Shown in pieces: positions 55,417 to 63,360 of a stretch of DNA of 64,000 nucleotides. The notes under the pieces are model-generated. The model was not told where the DNA came from. It did not search any database and was given only the letters and a program-made list of their open reading frames with translations. The position numbers were made by a program, and so were the translations under genes. The first letter of the stretch is position 1. Every line of letters starts with the position of its first letter. Source of the DNA: Bacteroidetes bacterium HLUCCA01 (GTDB taxonomy: Bacteria; Bacteroidota; Rhodothermia; Balneolales; HLUCCA01); contig LIHN01000001.1 in the NCBI GenBank assembly GCA_001314545.1, positions 186,001 to 250,000 of the forward strand. Reading direction: 5' to 3'.

Positions 55417-55908
55417 ATGAACGACCAGAATCACCAACCTTCTGGCATCCCGATTTACCTGAATAAAAAAGAATACAGAGCTTTAATTCGGATACTATTC
55501 AAGCATATTCTAATGTTCAGCAACCTTACGGATCAGCAAACAAGCAAAGAGTTTGAACGGATAAACTCCATGGCAGAACGCCTGTTGAAATACGCAAACG
55601 ATTTTGCCAGTGAAGACCTTGTAGCACATGACGTTAGTACAGGTACCAATTTTCCGTCAAACGAACTGTATCGTGAAATCATCACTCAGATAAATGCGTA
55701 TGACGAGGTGAACTTCTGGGAGGAACTGACCCAGCGCCTCTCAGAACGGGATCTTGTCAAGGGCCGGAGTTTTGAAGAATTAAACGAGTCAGGAATGGAA
55801 AACCATCGCCAAATACTGGAAGATCGGCTGGTCTTTTACACCGATCACTTTGGAGAGCACGGGGTTGAAAACCTTTATATTATCAACGACCCTCATCACT
55901 CAGATTGA
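55417..55908 (+). CDS. Uncharacterised protein of 163 residues
   Basis: I do not recognise a family. The protein is soluble, predicted mainly helical and acidic, with LNKKEYRALIRILFKHILMF near the N-terminus and a C-terminal segment ENHRQILEDRLVFYTDHFGE. There is no signal peptide or membrane helix. It has its own promoter-like sequence and ends 26 bp inside the convergent phosphodiesterase gene. Codon use resembles that of its neighbours, and the frame is bounded by real genes, so I think it is genuine. Confidence 0.65.
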   Translation: MNDQNHQPSGIPIYLNKKEYRALIRILFKHILMFSNLTDQQTSKEFERINSMAERLLKYANDFASEDLVAHDVSTGTNFPSNELYREIITQINAYDEVNFWEELTQRLSERDLVKGRSFEELNESGMENHRQILEDRLVFYTDHFGEHGVENLYIINDPHHSD

Positions 55909-56386
55909 TAACATCCATATTGGTCATCTTCCCCTGATCCACATGAAAACGCACGATGGTCCGGTATATTTGAAAGCCATGCCGGCCTGCTGCACCCGGA
56001 TTCAAATACAGCATGTTGTTCATTTGTTTGTCACGCACAATTTTCAGGATGTGTGAATGACCGCAGATAAAGACATCGGGAGTTTTTTCTTTAAAATGCG
56101 GTAAAACGGGCAAGGCATATCGGCCCGGGTGCCCCCCGATGTGCGTCATCATAAAATCAAGTCCCTCAACATCCCTGCGAACAAGCAACGGGTAGACTCC
56201 CCTGACATCGTTTCCGTCAATATTTCCGTAAACACCGGTAACCGGTGCTACTTCCCTGAGTTGATTTGCTATTGCGAGGGTGCCAAAGTCTCCGGCATGC
56301 CAGATTTCATCGCACCCCTCGAAGTACCCCAAAATTGCCGGATCAAGATAATTATGTGTATCCGCTAACAGACCTATTTTCTTCAT
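55883..56386 (-). CDS. YfcE/MJ0936-type phosphodiesterase
   Basis: The 167-residue metallophosphoesterase has all the calcineurin-like motifs: GLLADTHN at residue 4, WHAGDFG, GVYGNIDGND, MMTHIGG and ICGHSHILKI. Members hydrolyse phosphodiesters in vitro with Mn or Ni; the physiological substrate is mostly unknown. It is alone on its strand, facing the unknown gene with a 26-bp overlap of coding ends. Confidence 0.88.
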   Translation of the reverse strand: MKKIGLLADTHNYLDPAILGYFEGCDEIWHAGDFGTLAIANQLREVAPVTGVYGNIDGNDVRGVYPLLVRRDVEGLDFMMTHIGGHPGRYALPVLPHFKEKTPDVFICGHSHILKIVRDKQMNNMLYLNPGAAGRHGFQIYRTIVRFHVDQGKMTNMDVINLSDEGR

Positions 56387-56476
56387 GACAATTACTCTCG
56401 GTTCATGTTAATGCAATATACTGTATTAAGTCGAGATGTTCGAAGCTATTCATGTGGTGTTTTTCTATTTTTGTGT

Positions 56477-57499
56477 ATGAACGGATTCAGTATCATCATC
56501 GTCAGCTGGAATGCACGCCCCTTACTGGAGCAATTTCTGCCCTCTGTTTGTGCAACCAGCTACCCCATCTTTGAAGTCATCCTGGCCGATAACGGATCGG
56601 ACGATGATACCATTAGTTGGATAGAACGGGAGTACCCACAGGTAAAAATTGTCCGTCATGGAAACAATCTGGGCTTTTGTGCCGGTAATAACCGTGCGGC
56701 ACCTCACGCTGCCTTCGACAACCTGGTTTTTCTCAACAATGATGTGCGTGTTGAACCCAACTGGTTGCACGCCATCAATGACATGCTGCAATCCAATGCG
56801 GAGATCGGGGTAATACAGCCCAAAATCAGATCACATCGTGAGCCGGCCTCTTTTGAATATGCGGGAGCCGCCGGTGGCTTTCTCGACCGCTTTGGGTACC
56901 CCTTTTGCCGGGGCCGGATATTTGATAGCGTTGAAATTGATGCAGGTCAGTATGATCAGGCATCCCCTATTTTCTGGGCAAGCGGCGCCGCTATGGTCGT
57001 GCGAAGAAGTATATTTGAGCAAACCGGGGGATTTGAGGAATCTTTCGGATTTCACATGGAAGAAATTGATCTGTGCTGGCGAATACAGCATTTGGGCTGG
57101 CAGATCTGGTATTGTCCGGATAGTGTAGTTTACCATCTGGGCGGTGGTAGCCTGGCACCGGATAGTCCGCGCAAACTGTATTTTAATTTCAGAAATAATC
57201 TGCGGATGTTGCTTCGTAACCATCCATCTGAAGGATTACTTAAATTGCTTTTTATCCGGATTGCCCTGGATAAGGTAGCAATGCTGCGATTCGCCTTCCA
57301 GGGTAAGTTTCGTCATGCATTTGCCGTGTTTCGGGCATTGACGGCATTTGCGGGTAACATTAAGGTCTCACTCGAATTCCGCAGAAACCACCCGCCTGTT
57401 TCGCCACCGACCGTTCCTCCCGCAAAGTTGTCCATAGTCAAGGCGTATTTCATTGACCGAATAAGACGGTTTCATGAACTTCCATCGGATAGCAGTTGA
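56477..57499 (+). CDS. Family 2 glycosyltransferase
   Basis: The protein (340 residues from the chosen start) has the GT-A fold: FSIIIVSWNARPLLEQFLPS, EVILADNGSDDDT, and the DXD-like LNNDVRVEPNW. Later MEEIDLCWRIQHLGWQIWY and VYHLGGGSL match the rhamnosyltransferase-like GT2 group used in polysaccharide or lipopolysaccharide synthesis. The open frame begins at 56405; the ATG at 56477 precedes the fold directly. A TATTTTTG sequence just upstream is too close to the start to be its -7 box. Confidence 0.85.
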   Translation: MNGFSIIIVSWNARPLLEQFLPSVCATSYPIFEVILADNGSDDDTISWIEREYPQVKIVRHGNNLGFCAGNNRAAPHAAFDNLVFLNNDVRVEPNWLHAINDMLQSNAEIGVIQPKIRSHREPASFEYAGAAGGFLDRFGYPFCRGRIFDSVEIDAGQYDQASPIFWASGAAMVVRRSIFEQTGGFEESFGFHMEEIDLCWRIQHLGWQIWYCPDSVVYHLGGGSLAPDSPRKLYFNFRNNLRMLLRNHPSEGLLKLLFIRIALDKVAMLRFAFQGKFRHAFAVFRALTAFAGNIKVSLEFRRNHPPVSPPTVPPAKLSIVKAYFIDRIRRFHELPSDSS

Positions 57500-57613
57500 T
57501 TGTTTTGCAACGTTTTTAGCTAATATCCACATCTTTTCAACAGTACAAACTTCAAGTGAAGCCAATTTTTGGTATCTTCACAGCCTTGAATCAAACCATC
57601 ATTTCTTTGTACA

Positions 57614-58507
57614 ATGCCAGATTTCAAAACAACTGTACCTATTGACAAAGTCGGCGTTGAAGAGCGGGTAGCCCGTTTGAACACCCGAAGTATCAAGAAA
57701 GAATCCAAGCTATTCGCCATGCGACTGGCCATGCGTATGATTGATTTGACTACGCTGGAAGGAATGGATACACCCGGCAAGGTCCGTCAGTTATGCAATA
57801 AGGCGATGTATCCTTATCAAGGTACTCATAATATACCTCGTGTCGCCGCCGTATGCGTTTACCCGCCCTTCGTAAAAATAGCCAAACAGGCACTCGGTAA
57901 CTCCGGTATCCATGTTGCCAGTGTTGCAACGGCGTTTCCCAGCGGTCACGCACTCAGAAAAGACAAAGTCGCCGAGGTTCGGTTTTGTGTTGAGAACGGG
58001 TCTGATGAAATTGATATGGTTATATCCAGAGGCGAGTTCCTCAAAGGCAATTATCAGTTCATTTTTGACGAGGTCGCTGAAATTAAAGAAGCTTGCGGAC
58101 ACGCTCATCTCAAGGTTATTCTGGAAACGGGTGAATTACAGACACTTGAAAATGTAAGAAAGGCCAGTGACATCGCTATGCAGGCCGGTGCAGATTTCAT
58201 TAAGACGTCTACCGGAAAAGTCAGTCCGGCAGCAACACAACCCGTCACGCTGGTAATGTTGGAGGCCATTCGTGATTTTTACCTGCAAACCGGTCGCAAA
58301 ATTGGCATGAAGCCCGCCGGTGGTATTAAAGACACGAAAACAGCGATTAAGTATCTGGTTATGGTCCACGAAACACTGGGTTCAGACTGGCTGAATCCCG
58401 ATCTGTTTCGTTTCGGCGCAAGCTCACTTGCCAATGACCTGATCATGCAAATTGTAAAACAGGAAACCGGAGTGTACCAGTCCGGCGACTACTTCTCGAA
58501 AGATTAA
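57614..58507 (+). CDS. deoC: Deoxyribose-phosphate aldolase
   Basis: DeoC splits 2-deoxyribose-5-phosphate into glyceraldehyde-3-phosphate and acetaldehyde. The 297-residue protein has the Schiff-base lysine in ADFIKTSTGKVSP (near residue 198) and the second lysine in GMKPAGGIKDTKTA. It also has RVAAVCVYPPFV. It has an N-terminal extension of about 40 residues compared with short bacterial DeoC, as in the longer class found with ALDH genes. It begins the deoC-ALDH-ALDH unit; 2 bp separate it from the next gene. Confidence 0.94.
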   Translation: MPDFKTTVPIDKVGVEERVARLNTRSIKKESKLFAMRLAMRMIDLTTLEGMDTPGKVRQLCNKAMYPYQGTHNIPRVAAVCVYPPFVKIAKQALGNSGIHVASVATAFPSGHALRKDKVAEVRFCVENGSDEIDMVISRGEFLKGNYQFIFDEVAEIKEACGHAHLKVILETGELQTLENVRKASDIAMQAGADFIKTSTGKVSPAATQPVTLVMLEAIRDFYLQTGRKIGMKPAGGIKDTKTAIKYLVMVHETLGSDWLNPDLFRFGASSLANDLIMQIVKQETGVYQSGDYFSKD

Positions 58508-58509
58508 CT

Positions 58510-59991
58510 ATGCAACAATCAAACGATAGCAACGGTATCCGCATTAATTTCAGTGATGTCTGGTCTTATGATGCAGCGCCTGAAAGCACTTCTCATATCC
58601 GGATTAAACCGTTATACGATTTGTTCATCGGCGGTAAATTTGTAGCTCCAAAATCCGGGGTCTACTTCAAAACCATTAACCCGGCCAACGAAAACGTTCT
58701 GGCTGAAGTGGCTGAAGCCGGACAGGACGATGTCGACCTCGCAGTAAAAGCAGCCAGAAAAGCATTCCCTGCCTGGTCCAGGTTACCCGGAAAAGAGCGT
58801 GGTAAGTATCTGTTCAGAATCGCGCGTCTGATTCAGGAAAGGGCACGTGAATTCGCCGTTATAGAATCTCTTGACGGCGGTAAGCCTATTCGTGAATCCC
58901 GCGATGTGGATGTACCTTTAGCCGCTGCGCATTTCTTTTACTACGCGGGATGGGCCGATAAGCTCTCGTATGCATTTCCAAATGCCAATCCCCAGCCCAT
59001 GGGTGTTGCCGGACAAATTATCCCCTGGAACTTCCCCCTGTTGATGGCAGCATGGAAACTGGCTCCAGCTTTGGCTGCCGGGAATACGGCTGTACTCAAG
59101 CCCGCAGAATCAACGCCGCTGACCGCACTGAAGCTGGCAGAAATCTTTCAGGAAGCCGGTTTACCCGAGGGTGTAGTCAACATAGTCACCGGTGCCGGAG
59201 CTACCGGAGCGGCTATCGTTGAACACCCGGATGTCAATAAGGTAGCGTTTACCGGATCGACTAAAGTGGGGAAAATTATTCAGCAATCGCTGGCCGGAAC
59301 ATCGAAATCGTACACACTTGAACTTGGTGGAAAGGCAGCCAACATTATCTTTGAGGATGCGGCCCTGGATCAGGCGGTTGAAGGGATTGTGAACGGTATT
59401 TTCTTCAACCAGGGTCACGTTTGCTGTGCGGGTTCCAGACTCCTTGTTCAGGAAAGTGTTGCCGATCTGGTTATAGCTAAACTGAAACTGCGTATGCAGA
59501 CCCTGATTGTAGGTGATCCACTCGATAAAAATACCGACATCGGCGCAATTAACTCGCGGATGCAGCTCGACAAAATAAACACGTATCTGGAAATCGGCCT
59601 GAATGAAGGCGCTTCCATGTATCAACCCACATGCAGCATCCCTGATAGTGGCTATTTCTGCAAACCAACCCTTTTTACCGGTGTTTCGCAGTCCAGCAAG
59701 ATTGTTCAGGAAGAAATATTCGGACCGGTATTGGCTATTCAAACCTTCCGAACTCCCGCTGAGGCACTGGAGAAAGCAAATAATACGCCTTACGGACTAT
59801 CGGGTGGCGTGTGGACCGACAAAGGATCCAAAATTTTCAGTATGACAACCCAGTTACGTGCCGGGGTAGTCTGGGCCAACACCTTCAATAAATTTGACCC
59901 CACATCGCCCTTTGGTGGTTACAAAGAAAGTGGTGTTGGTCGCGAAGGCGGCTTACATGGGTTGGCCGCCTATGTCAATCTTGATATTTAA
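58510..59991 (+). CDS. Aldehyde dehydrogenase (catalytic half of an ALDH16-like pair)
   Basis: The 493-residue NAD(P)-dependent aldehyde dehydrogenase has the cofactor region IIPWNFPLLMAAWKLAPALA, FTGSTKVGK and the general base glutamate in LELGGKAANIIF. The catalytic cysteine is near residue 305 in NQGHVCCAGSR. Next to deoC, acetaldehyde is a plausible substrate. The stop codon overlaps the next gene's ATG (TAATG), implying coupling. See the following entry for the two-domain ALDH16 parallel. Confidence 0.9.
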   Translation: MQQSNDSNGIRINFSDVWSYDAAPESTSHIRIKPLYDLFIGGKFVAPKSGVYFKTINPANENVLAEVAEAGQDDVDLAVKAARKAFPAWSRLPGKERGKYLFRIARLIQERAREFAVIESLDGGKPIRESRDVDVPLAAAHFFYYAGWADKLSYAFPNANPQPMGVAGQIIPWNFPLLMAAWKLAPALAAGNTAVLKPAESTPLTALKLAEIFQEAGLPEGVVNIVTGAGATGAAIVEHPDVNKVAFTGSTKVGKIIQQSLAGTSKSYTLELGGKAANIIFEDAALDQAVEGIVNGIFFNQGHVCCAGSRLLVQESVADLVIAKLKLRMQTLIVGDPLDKNTDIGAINSRMQLDKINTYLEIGLNEGASMYQPTCSIPDSGYFCKPTLFTGVSQSSKIVQEEIFGPVLAIQTFRTPAEALEKANNTPYGLSGGVWTDKGSKIFSMTTQLRAGVVWANTFNKFDPTSPFGGYKESGVGREGGLHGLAAYVNLDI

Positions 59992-60866
59992 TGTCCGAAA
60001 TTATGCCAAACAGAATACCCGTTTTGAAAACGTATAAGCTATACATCGGCGGAAAATTTGAACGATCTGAATCTGGCAGGTACATACCGTATCTGGACAA
60101 GTCCGGTCATCAGGTAGCCAACATCTGTCTGGCCAGCAGAAAGGATTTCAGAAATGCTGTGGTTGCCGCACGAAACGCATTTGGTGGCTGGTCTGGAAAA
60201 ACGGCCTACAACCGAAGCCAGATTTTATATCGGATGGCTGAAATGATGGAGGGAAGGTCCGCGCAGTTTATTGAAGAAATGGTGCTGGAGGGTTCTGGAA
60301 AAAAAGAAGCAACATTACAGGTCCAAACTGCGGTAGACCGACTCGTATATTTTGCAGGATGGTGCGATAAATACCATCAGGTTTTTGGCGGAGTAAATCC
60401 CGTGGCCAGTGCCCACTTCAACTTTTCAGTTCCCGAACCAATCGGTGTTGTTGCTGTACTACCTGCTGAAAGACAAACGTTGGCGGGTCTGATAACCGCC
60501 ATTGCTCCGGTAATTGCCAGCGGCAACACGTGCGTTGTTCTTGCCAGTCAGCTTGCTCCGCTTTCCAGCCTGACCTTTACCGAGATTGTAGCCACATCGG
60601 ATGTACCTGGTGGAGTTGTCAATGTACTCACAGGCACTTTGGAAGAGTTGCTTGAGCAATTTTCCACCCATATGGATGTAAACGCTATTGCCTGTCACGG
60701 CACAAATCCGGAAACAATACGAACCATCCAACAAAACGCAGCATTAAACGTTCGTAGAGTAAAAATCTACACCGATGCGGCTATCGCTGATTCCAAATGT
60801 GAAAATCCTTACCGCATCACTGATTTCACAGAAATAAAAACGACATGGCATCCTGTTGGAGACTAA
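59991..60866 (+). CDS. Short aldehyde dehydrogenase-like protein lacking the catalytic domain
   Basis: The 291-residue protein is homologous to the first part of an ALDH: YKLYIGGKFERSESGRYIPY, ARNAFGGWSGKTAYNRSQIL, FAGWCDKYHQVFGG and a nucleotide-binding-like region (PIGVVAVLPAERQTLAGL, then GGVVNVLTGTLEELLEQ). It stops before the region that contains the catalytic cysteine. The Rossmann loop is also altered. No frameshifted continuation exists because the SPOR gene begins 4 bp later. It matches the non-catalytic C-terminal half of ALDH16 proteins. Confidence 0.85.
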   Translation: MSEIMPNRIPVLKTYKLYIGGKFERSESGRYIPYLDKSGHQVANICLASRKDFRNAVVAARNAFGGWSGKTAYNRSQILYRMAEMMEGRSAQFIEEMVLEGSGKKEATLQVQTAVDRLVYFAGWCDKYHQVFGGVNPVASAHFNFSVPEPIGVVAVLPAERQTLAGLITAIAPVIASGNTCVVLASQLAPLSSLTFTEIVATSDVPGGVVNVLTGTLEELLEQFSTHMDVNAIACHGTNPETIRTIQQNAALNVRRVKIYTDAAIADSKCENPYRITDFTEIKTTWHPVGD

Positions 60867-60870
60867 GACG

Positions 60871-61431
60871 ATGAATCGGTTTTACCTGGTCACGGGGTTG
60901 GTAACTATCATGCTTGCAGCAAGTTGTGCTCCTTCAAAAGAAGTGGTTACAGACGAGGCTACCCTGCCAGAAGAAGAAGTAACGGAACCGGCTGCTTATT
61001 CGCTGCCAATCGATATGAATGAATATCGTATCAGACCGCAGGATGCTTTTTTTAGCCTGGAAAATCAGCTTCCCGAGGTTTTTCAACCCGATTCAACCAT
61101 GTTCACAGAAACTGAAGTCAACGCAGGTTTCCGTATACAGATTATTTCATCACAGGAAGTTGCTGTGGTAGAAGAAGCCAGGAGAACATTTAATCAATGG
61201 CTGTATGAAGATGCTTCGGATTACCAGGCCGAAACCTATATTCTGTTCAGACAACCTTATTTCCGTCTGCATGTTGGCAATTTCAAGAGCAGAGCCAATG
61301 CCATAGCCTTTAATACCCTGGTAAAACGAAAATTTCCGGACGCCTGGATTGTGCATGACCAAATTGATCCGGAAAAGCTTACCCATAAAATCGTCATACC
61401 AGATAGTCTGGGTGCAGCCAACAGACGATAA
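60871..61431 (+). CDS. SPOR domain-containing lipoprotein
   Basis: The protein of about 186 residues has a lipoprotein signal peptide (VTGLVTIMLAASCAPS), an acidic linker (TLPEEEVTEP) and a C-terminal SPOR domain (FRIQIISSQEVAVVEEARRT to YFRLHVGNFKSRANAIAF). The domain binds denuded glycan strands in septal peptidoglycan. It is in an operon-like position after the ALDH pair. The frame extends to 60856, but the ATG at 60871 is the better start for a signal peptide. Confidence 0.82.
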   Translation: MNRFYLVTGLVTIMLAASCAPSKEVVTDEATLPEEEVTEPAAYSLPIDMNEYRIRPQDAFFSLENQLPEVFQPDSTMFTETEVNAGFRIQIISSQEVAVVEEARRTFNQWLYEDASDYQAETYILFRQPYFRLHVGNFKSRANAIAFNTLVKRKFPDAWIVHDQIDPEKLTHKIVIPDSLGAANRR

Positions 61432-61516
61432 CAGCACCAATAAATGCCGTTTTAACCTGCAACATAGCTCTAGTCAGCGAGCTGGTCTATAAGCGCGGTT
61501 AAATATCTATGGAAGG

Positions 61517-62617
61517 CTACACATTAAAACGAAAGTGCATCACATCCCCGTCATGGACTACGTAATCCTTGCCTTCAGAGCGCATTTTCCCGGCCTCTTT
61601 AGCAGCAGCTTCTGAACCAACCATGATATAATCGTCATACTTGATGGTTTCGGCACGAATGAAGCCACGCTCAAAATCCGTGTGAATAACGCCCGCTGCC
61701 TGCGGGGCCTTAAAACCTCGACGGATAGTCCAGGCTCTTACTTCCTTCTCCCCGGCCGTAAAGTAGGTAATTAGTCCCAACTCAGTGTATGCGGCACGAA
61801 TAAGCAAATCTAAACCGGCACTTTTGATTCCAAGCTCCTCCAGGAACATTTTCTTCTCTTCACCATCCAGCTCGGCAATTTCAGCCTCTATCTTGGCGCA
61901 AACTACAACCACACCGGAGTGTTGTGATTCGGCAATTTCCCTGACCTTGTCTACGTACGTATTGCCGGCTGCATCCGGCAAGTCTTCCTCGGAAACGTTG
62001 GTCACATACATAACTGGTTTTTGCGTGAGCAGAAACAAGTCACTGAAAGCCTGGGCCTCCTCCGTAGTGTACATAAATGAGCGTACCGGTTTGCCGTTTT
62101 CAACGTGCTCGTGTAGTCGTTGGACGATATCCAGATGCTGTTTGACCGTTTTGTCATTGGTCTTCGACTGTTTTCGAAGTTTATCCAATCGCTTTTCTAT
62201 GCTTTCCAGGTCTTTGAAAAGTAATTCAGCATCAATGATCTGAATATCACGGAGCGGGTCGATCCCCCCCTCAACATGAATCACATCGTCATCAGCAAAA
62301 CATCGGACCACATGAACAATAATGTCGACTTCTCTGATGTGTGACAGGAATGCGTTGCCTTTACCCTTGCCTTCGGAAGCACCCTTGACCAACCCTGCGA
62401 TATCCACAAACTCAATCGTTGCCGGTATGGTGCGTTGTGGGCGAACAAGCTCAGTAAGCTTGTCGAGTCGCTCGTCCGGAACGGGCACTATACCCACGTT
62501 CGGGTCAATAGTACAAAACGGAAAATTTGCCGCTTCGGCGCCGGCATTGCTGAGTGCATTAAATAAAGAAGATTTGCCTACGTTTGGCAGGCCAACAATT
62601 CCGCATTTCAGATTCAT
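61517..62617 (-). CDS. ychF: Redox-regulated ATPase YchF (Obg family)
   Basis: YchF is an ATP-selective member of the Obg/TRAFAC GTPases and binds ribosomes. The 366-residue protein has the P-loop [30 protein letters not shown] and the switch/G4 region [12 protein letters not shown]. The C-terminal TGS domain ends [13 protein letters not shown]. Length is normal. It is 23 bp downstream of nusB on the same strand and converges with the SPOR lipoprotein gene. Confidence 0.97.
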   Translation of the reverse strand: MNLKCGIVGLPNVGKSSLFNALSNAGAEAANFPFCTIDPNVGIVPVPDERLDKLTELVRPQRTIPATIEFVDIAGLVKGASEGKGKGNAFLSHIREVDIIVHVVRCFADDDVIHVEGGIDPLRDIQIIDAELLFKDLESIEKRLDKLRKQSKTNDKTVKQHLDIVQRLHEHVENGKPVRSFMYTTEEAQAFSDLFLLTQKPVMYVTNVSEEDLPDAAGNTYVDKVREIAESQHSGVVVVCAKIEAEIAELDGEEKKMFLEELGIKSAGLDLLIRAAYTELGLITYFTAGEKEVRAWTIRRGFKAPQAAGVIHTDFERGFIRAETIKYDDYIMVGSEAAAKEAGKMRSEGKDYVVHDGDVMHFRFNV

Positions 62618-62640
62618 AATAAGCTGTAGTAAAAAATTAT

Positions 62641-63096
62641 TTAATCAACGAGGCCCCGGCCTGTTTTGTTCAGGCGATTTTGATCACGCAACTGATCACG
62701 GATTACGTCTAGCAATCCGTTTACAAACCTGCCAGAATTAGCAGTAGAATATTTTTTTGCGATCTCGATGGCTTCATTGATCGTAACCTTGGTGGGGATA
62801 TCATCGAAATACAAAAATTCACTGATCGCCATGTGCAATACCAGCTTATCTACCAGCGCAATCCGGTTTAAATCCCAGTTTTTGAGATTGGGTTCAATCA
62901 GTACATCAAAGTCGTCACGGTTTTTTATAGTCTTCACAAAAAGCCGTTCGGCAAATTGTGCCTCACTCTTTTCGTCCGTGTCGCTGAGTTCATCCGTGAT
63001 CACGGTTTTGATAATATGTGCTGCATCGCCGCCACCCTGCCAGTGTGCATAAAGCGCCTTAAGTACCAGCTCGCGAAGTATTCTTCTGTTTGACAT
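62641..63096 (-). CDS. nusB: Transcription antitermination factor NusB
   Basis: NusB binds boxA RNA with NusE in rRNA antitermination. The 151-residue helical protein has [16 protein letters not shown] at the N-terminus, [20 protein letters not shown] and the late signature [25 protein letters not shown]. Length is normal. It starts just downstream of a short AGTTTTG/CAAAACT inverted repeat (63102-63117) and precedes ychF. Confidence 0.95.
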   Translation of the reverse strand: MSNRRILRELVLKALYAHWQGGGDAAHIIKTVITDELSDTDEKSEAQFAERLFVKTIKNRDDFDVLIEPNLKNWDLNRIALVDKLVLHMAISEFLYFDDIPTKVTINEAIEIAKKYSTANSGRFVNGLLDVIRDQLRDQNRLNKTGRGLVD

Positions 63097-63201
63097 AGCT
63101 CAGTTTTGTGCAAAACTAACAAGATACGAACTCCTAAGACACTTTTTTATGGCTAAAATGTCTGAATAACGAACTTACGTGACGGTTCAGCTATAATTTG
63201 A

Positions 63202-63233
63202 TTGAATAAATCCGTTGGTAGTGATTATCTTTG
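63202..63233 (+). promoter_or_regulatory. Promoter of tRNA-Val
   Basis: TTG at 63202-63204, 21 bp, TATCTTTG at 63226-63233. It has the same TTG-N21 spacing as tRNA-Asn and lies 11 bp upstream of the tRNA. Confidence 0.75.
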
Positions 63234-63243
63234 AAGTCTGTGA

Positions 63244-63317
63244 GGGTCGTTAGCTCAGTTGGTTAGAGCGCCACGTTGACATCGTGGAGGTCGATGGTTC
63301 GAATCCATTACGACCCA
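63244..63317 (+). tRNA. tRNA-Val (GAC)
   Basis: The cloverleaf has acceptor GGGTCGT / ACGACCC, anticodon stem CCACG / CGTGG with loop TTGACAT (anticodon GAC), and a T arm around GGTTCGAATCC. The discriminator is A. The 3' CCA is not encoded. Confidence 0.95.
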
Positions 63318-63327
63318 CCCTCTCCTG

Positions 63328-63354
63328 AAATGCGCAGCTTTTGTTGCGCATTTT
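63328..63354 (+). terminator. Hairpin between tRNA-Val and thrS
   Basis: AAATGCGCA / TGCGCATTT with an 8-nt loop and four T. It ends 7 bp before the thrS ATG and so may act as a terminator for the tRNA or a leader hairpin of thrS. Confidence 0.6.
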
Positions 63355-63360
63355 CATTAT

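Noticed and set aside
56466..56473. TATTTTTG as -7 box of the glycosyltransferase
   Set aside because: It lies 3 bp from the ATG at 56477, so transcription would start inside the gene; probably coincidental.
59991..60866. Pseudogene status for the short ALDH
   Set aside because: The frame is intact, the start is coupled to the previous gene, and the next gene begins 4 bp after its stop, so no decayed remainder exists.
63102..63117. AGTTTTG / CAAAACT inverted repeat just upstream of nusB
   Set aside because: Short, 2-bp centre, AT-rich; noted in the nusB entry but not strong enough to be its own finding.
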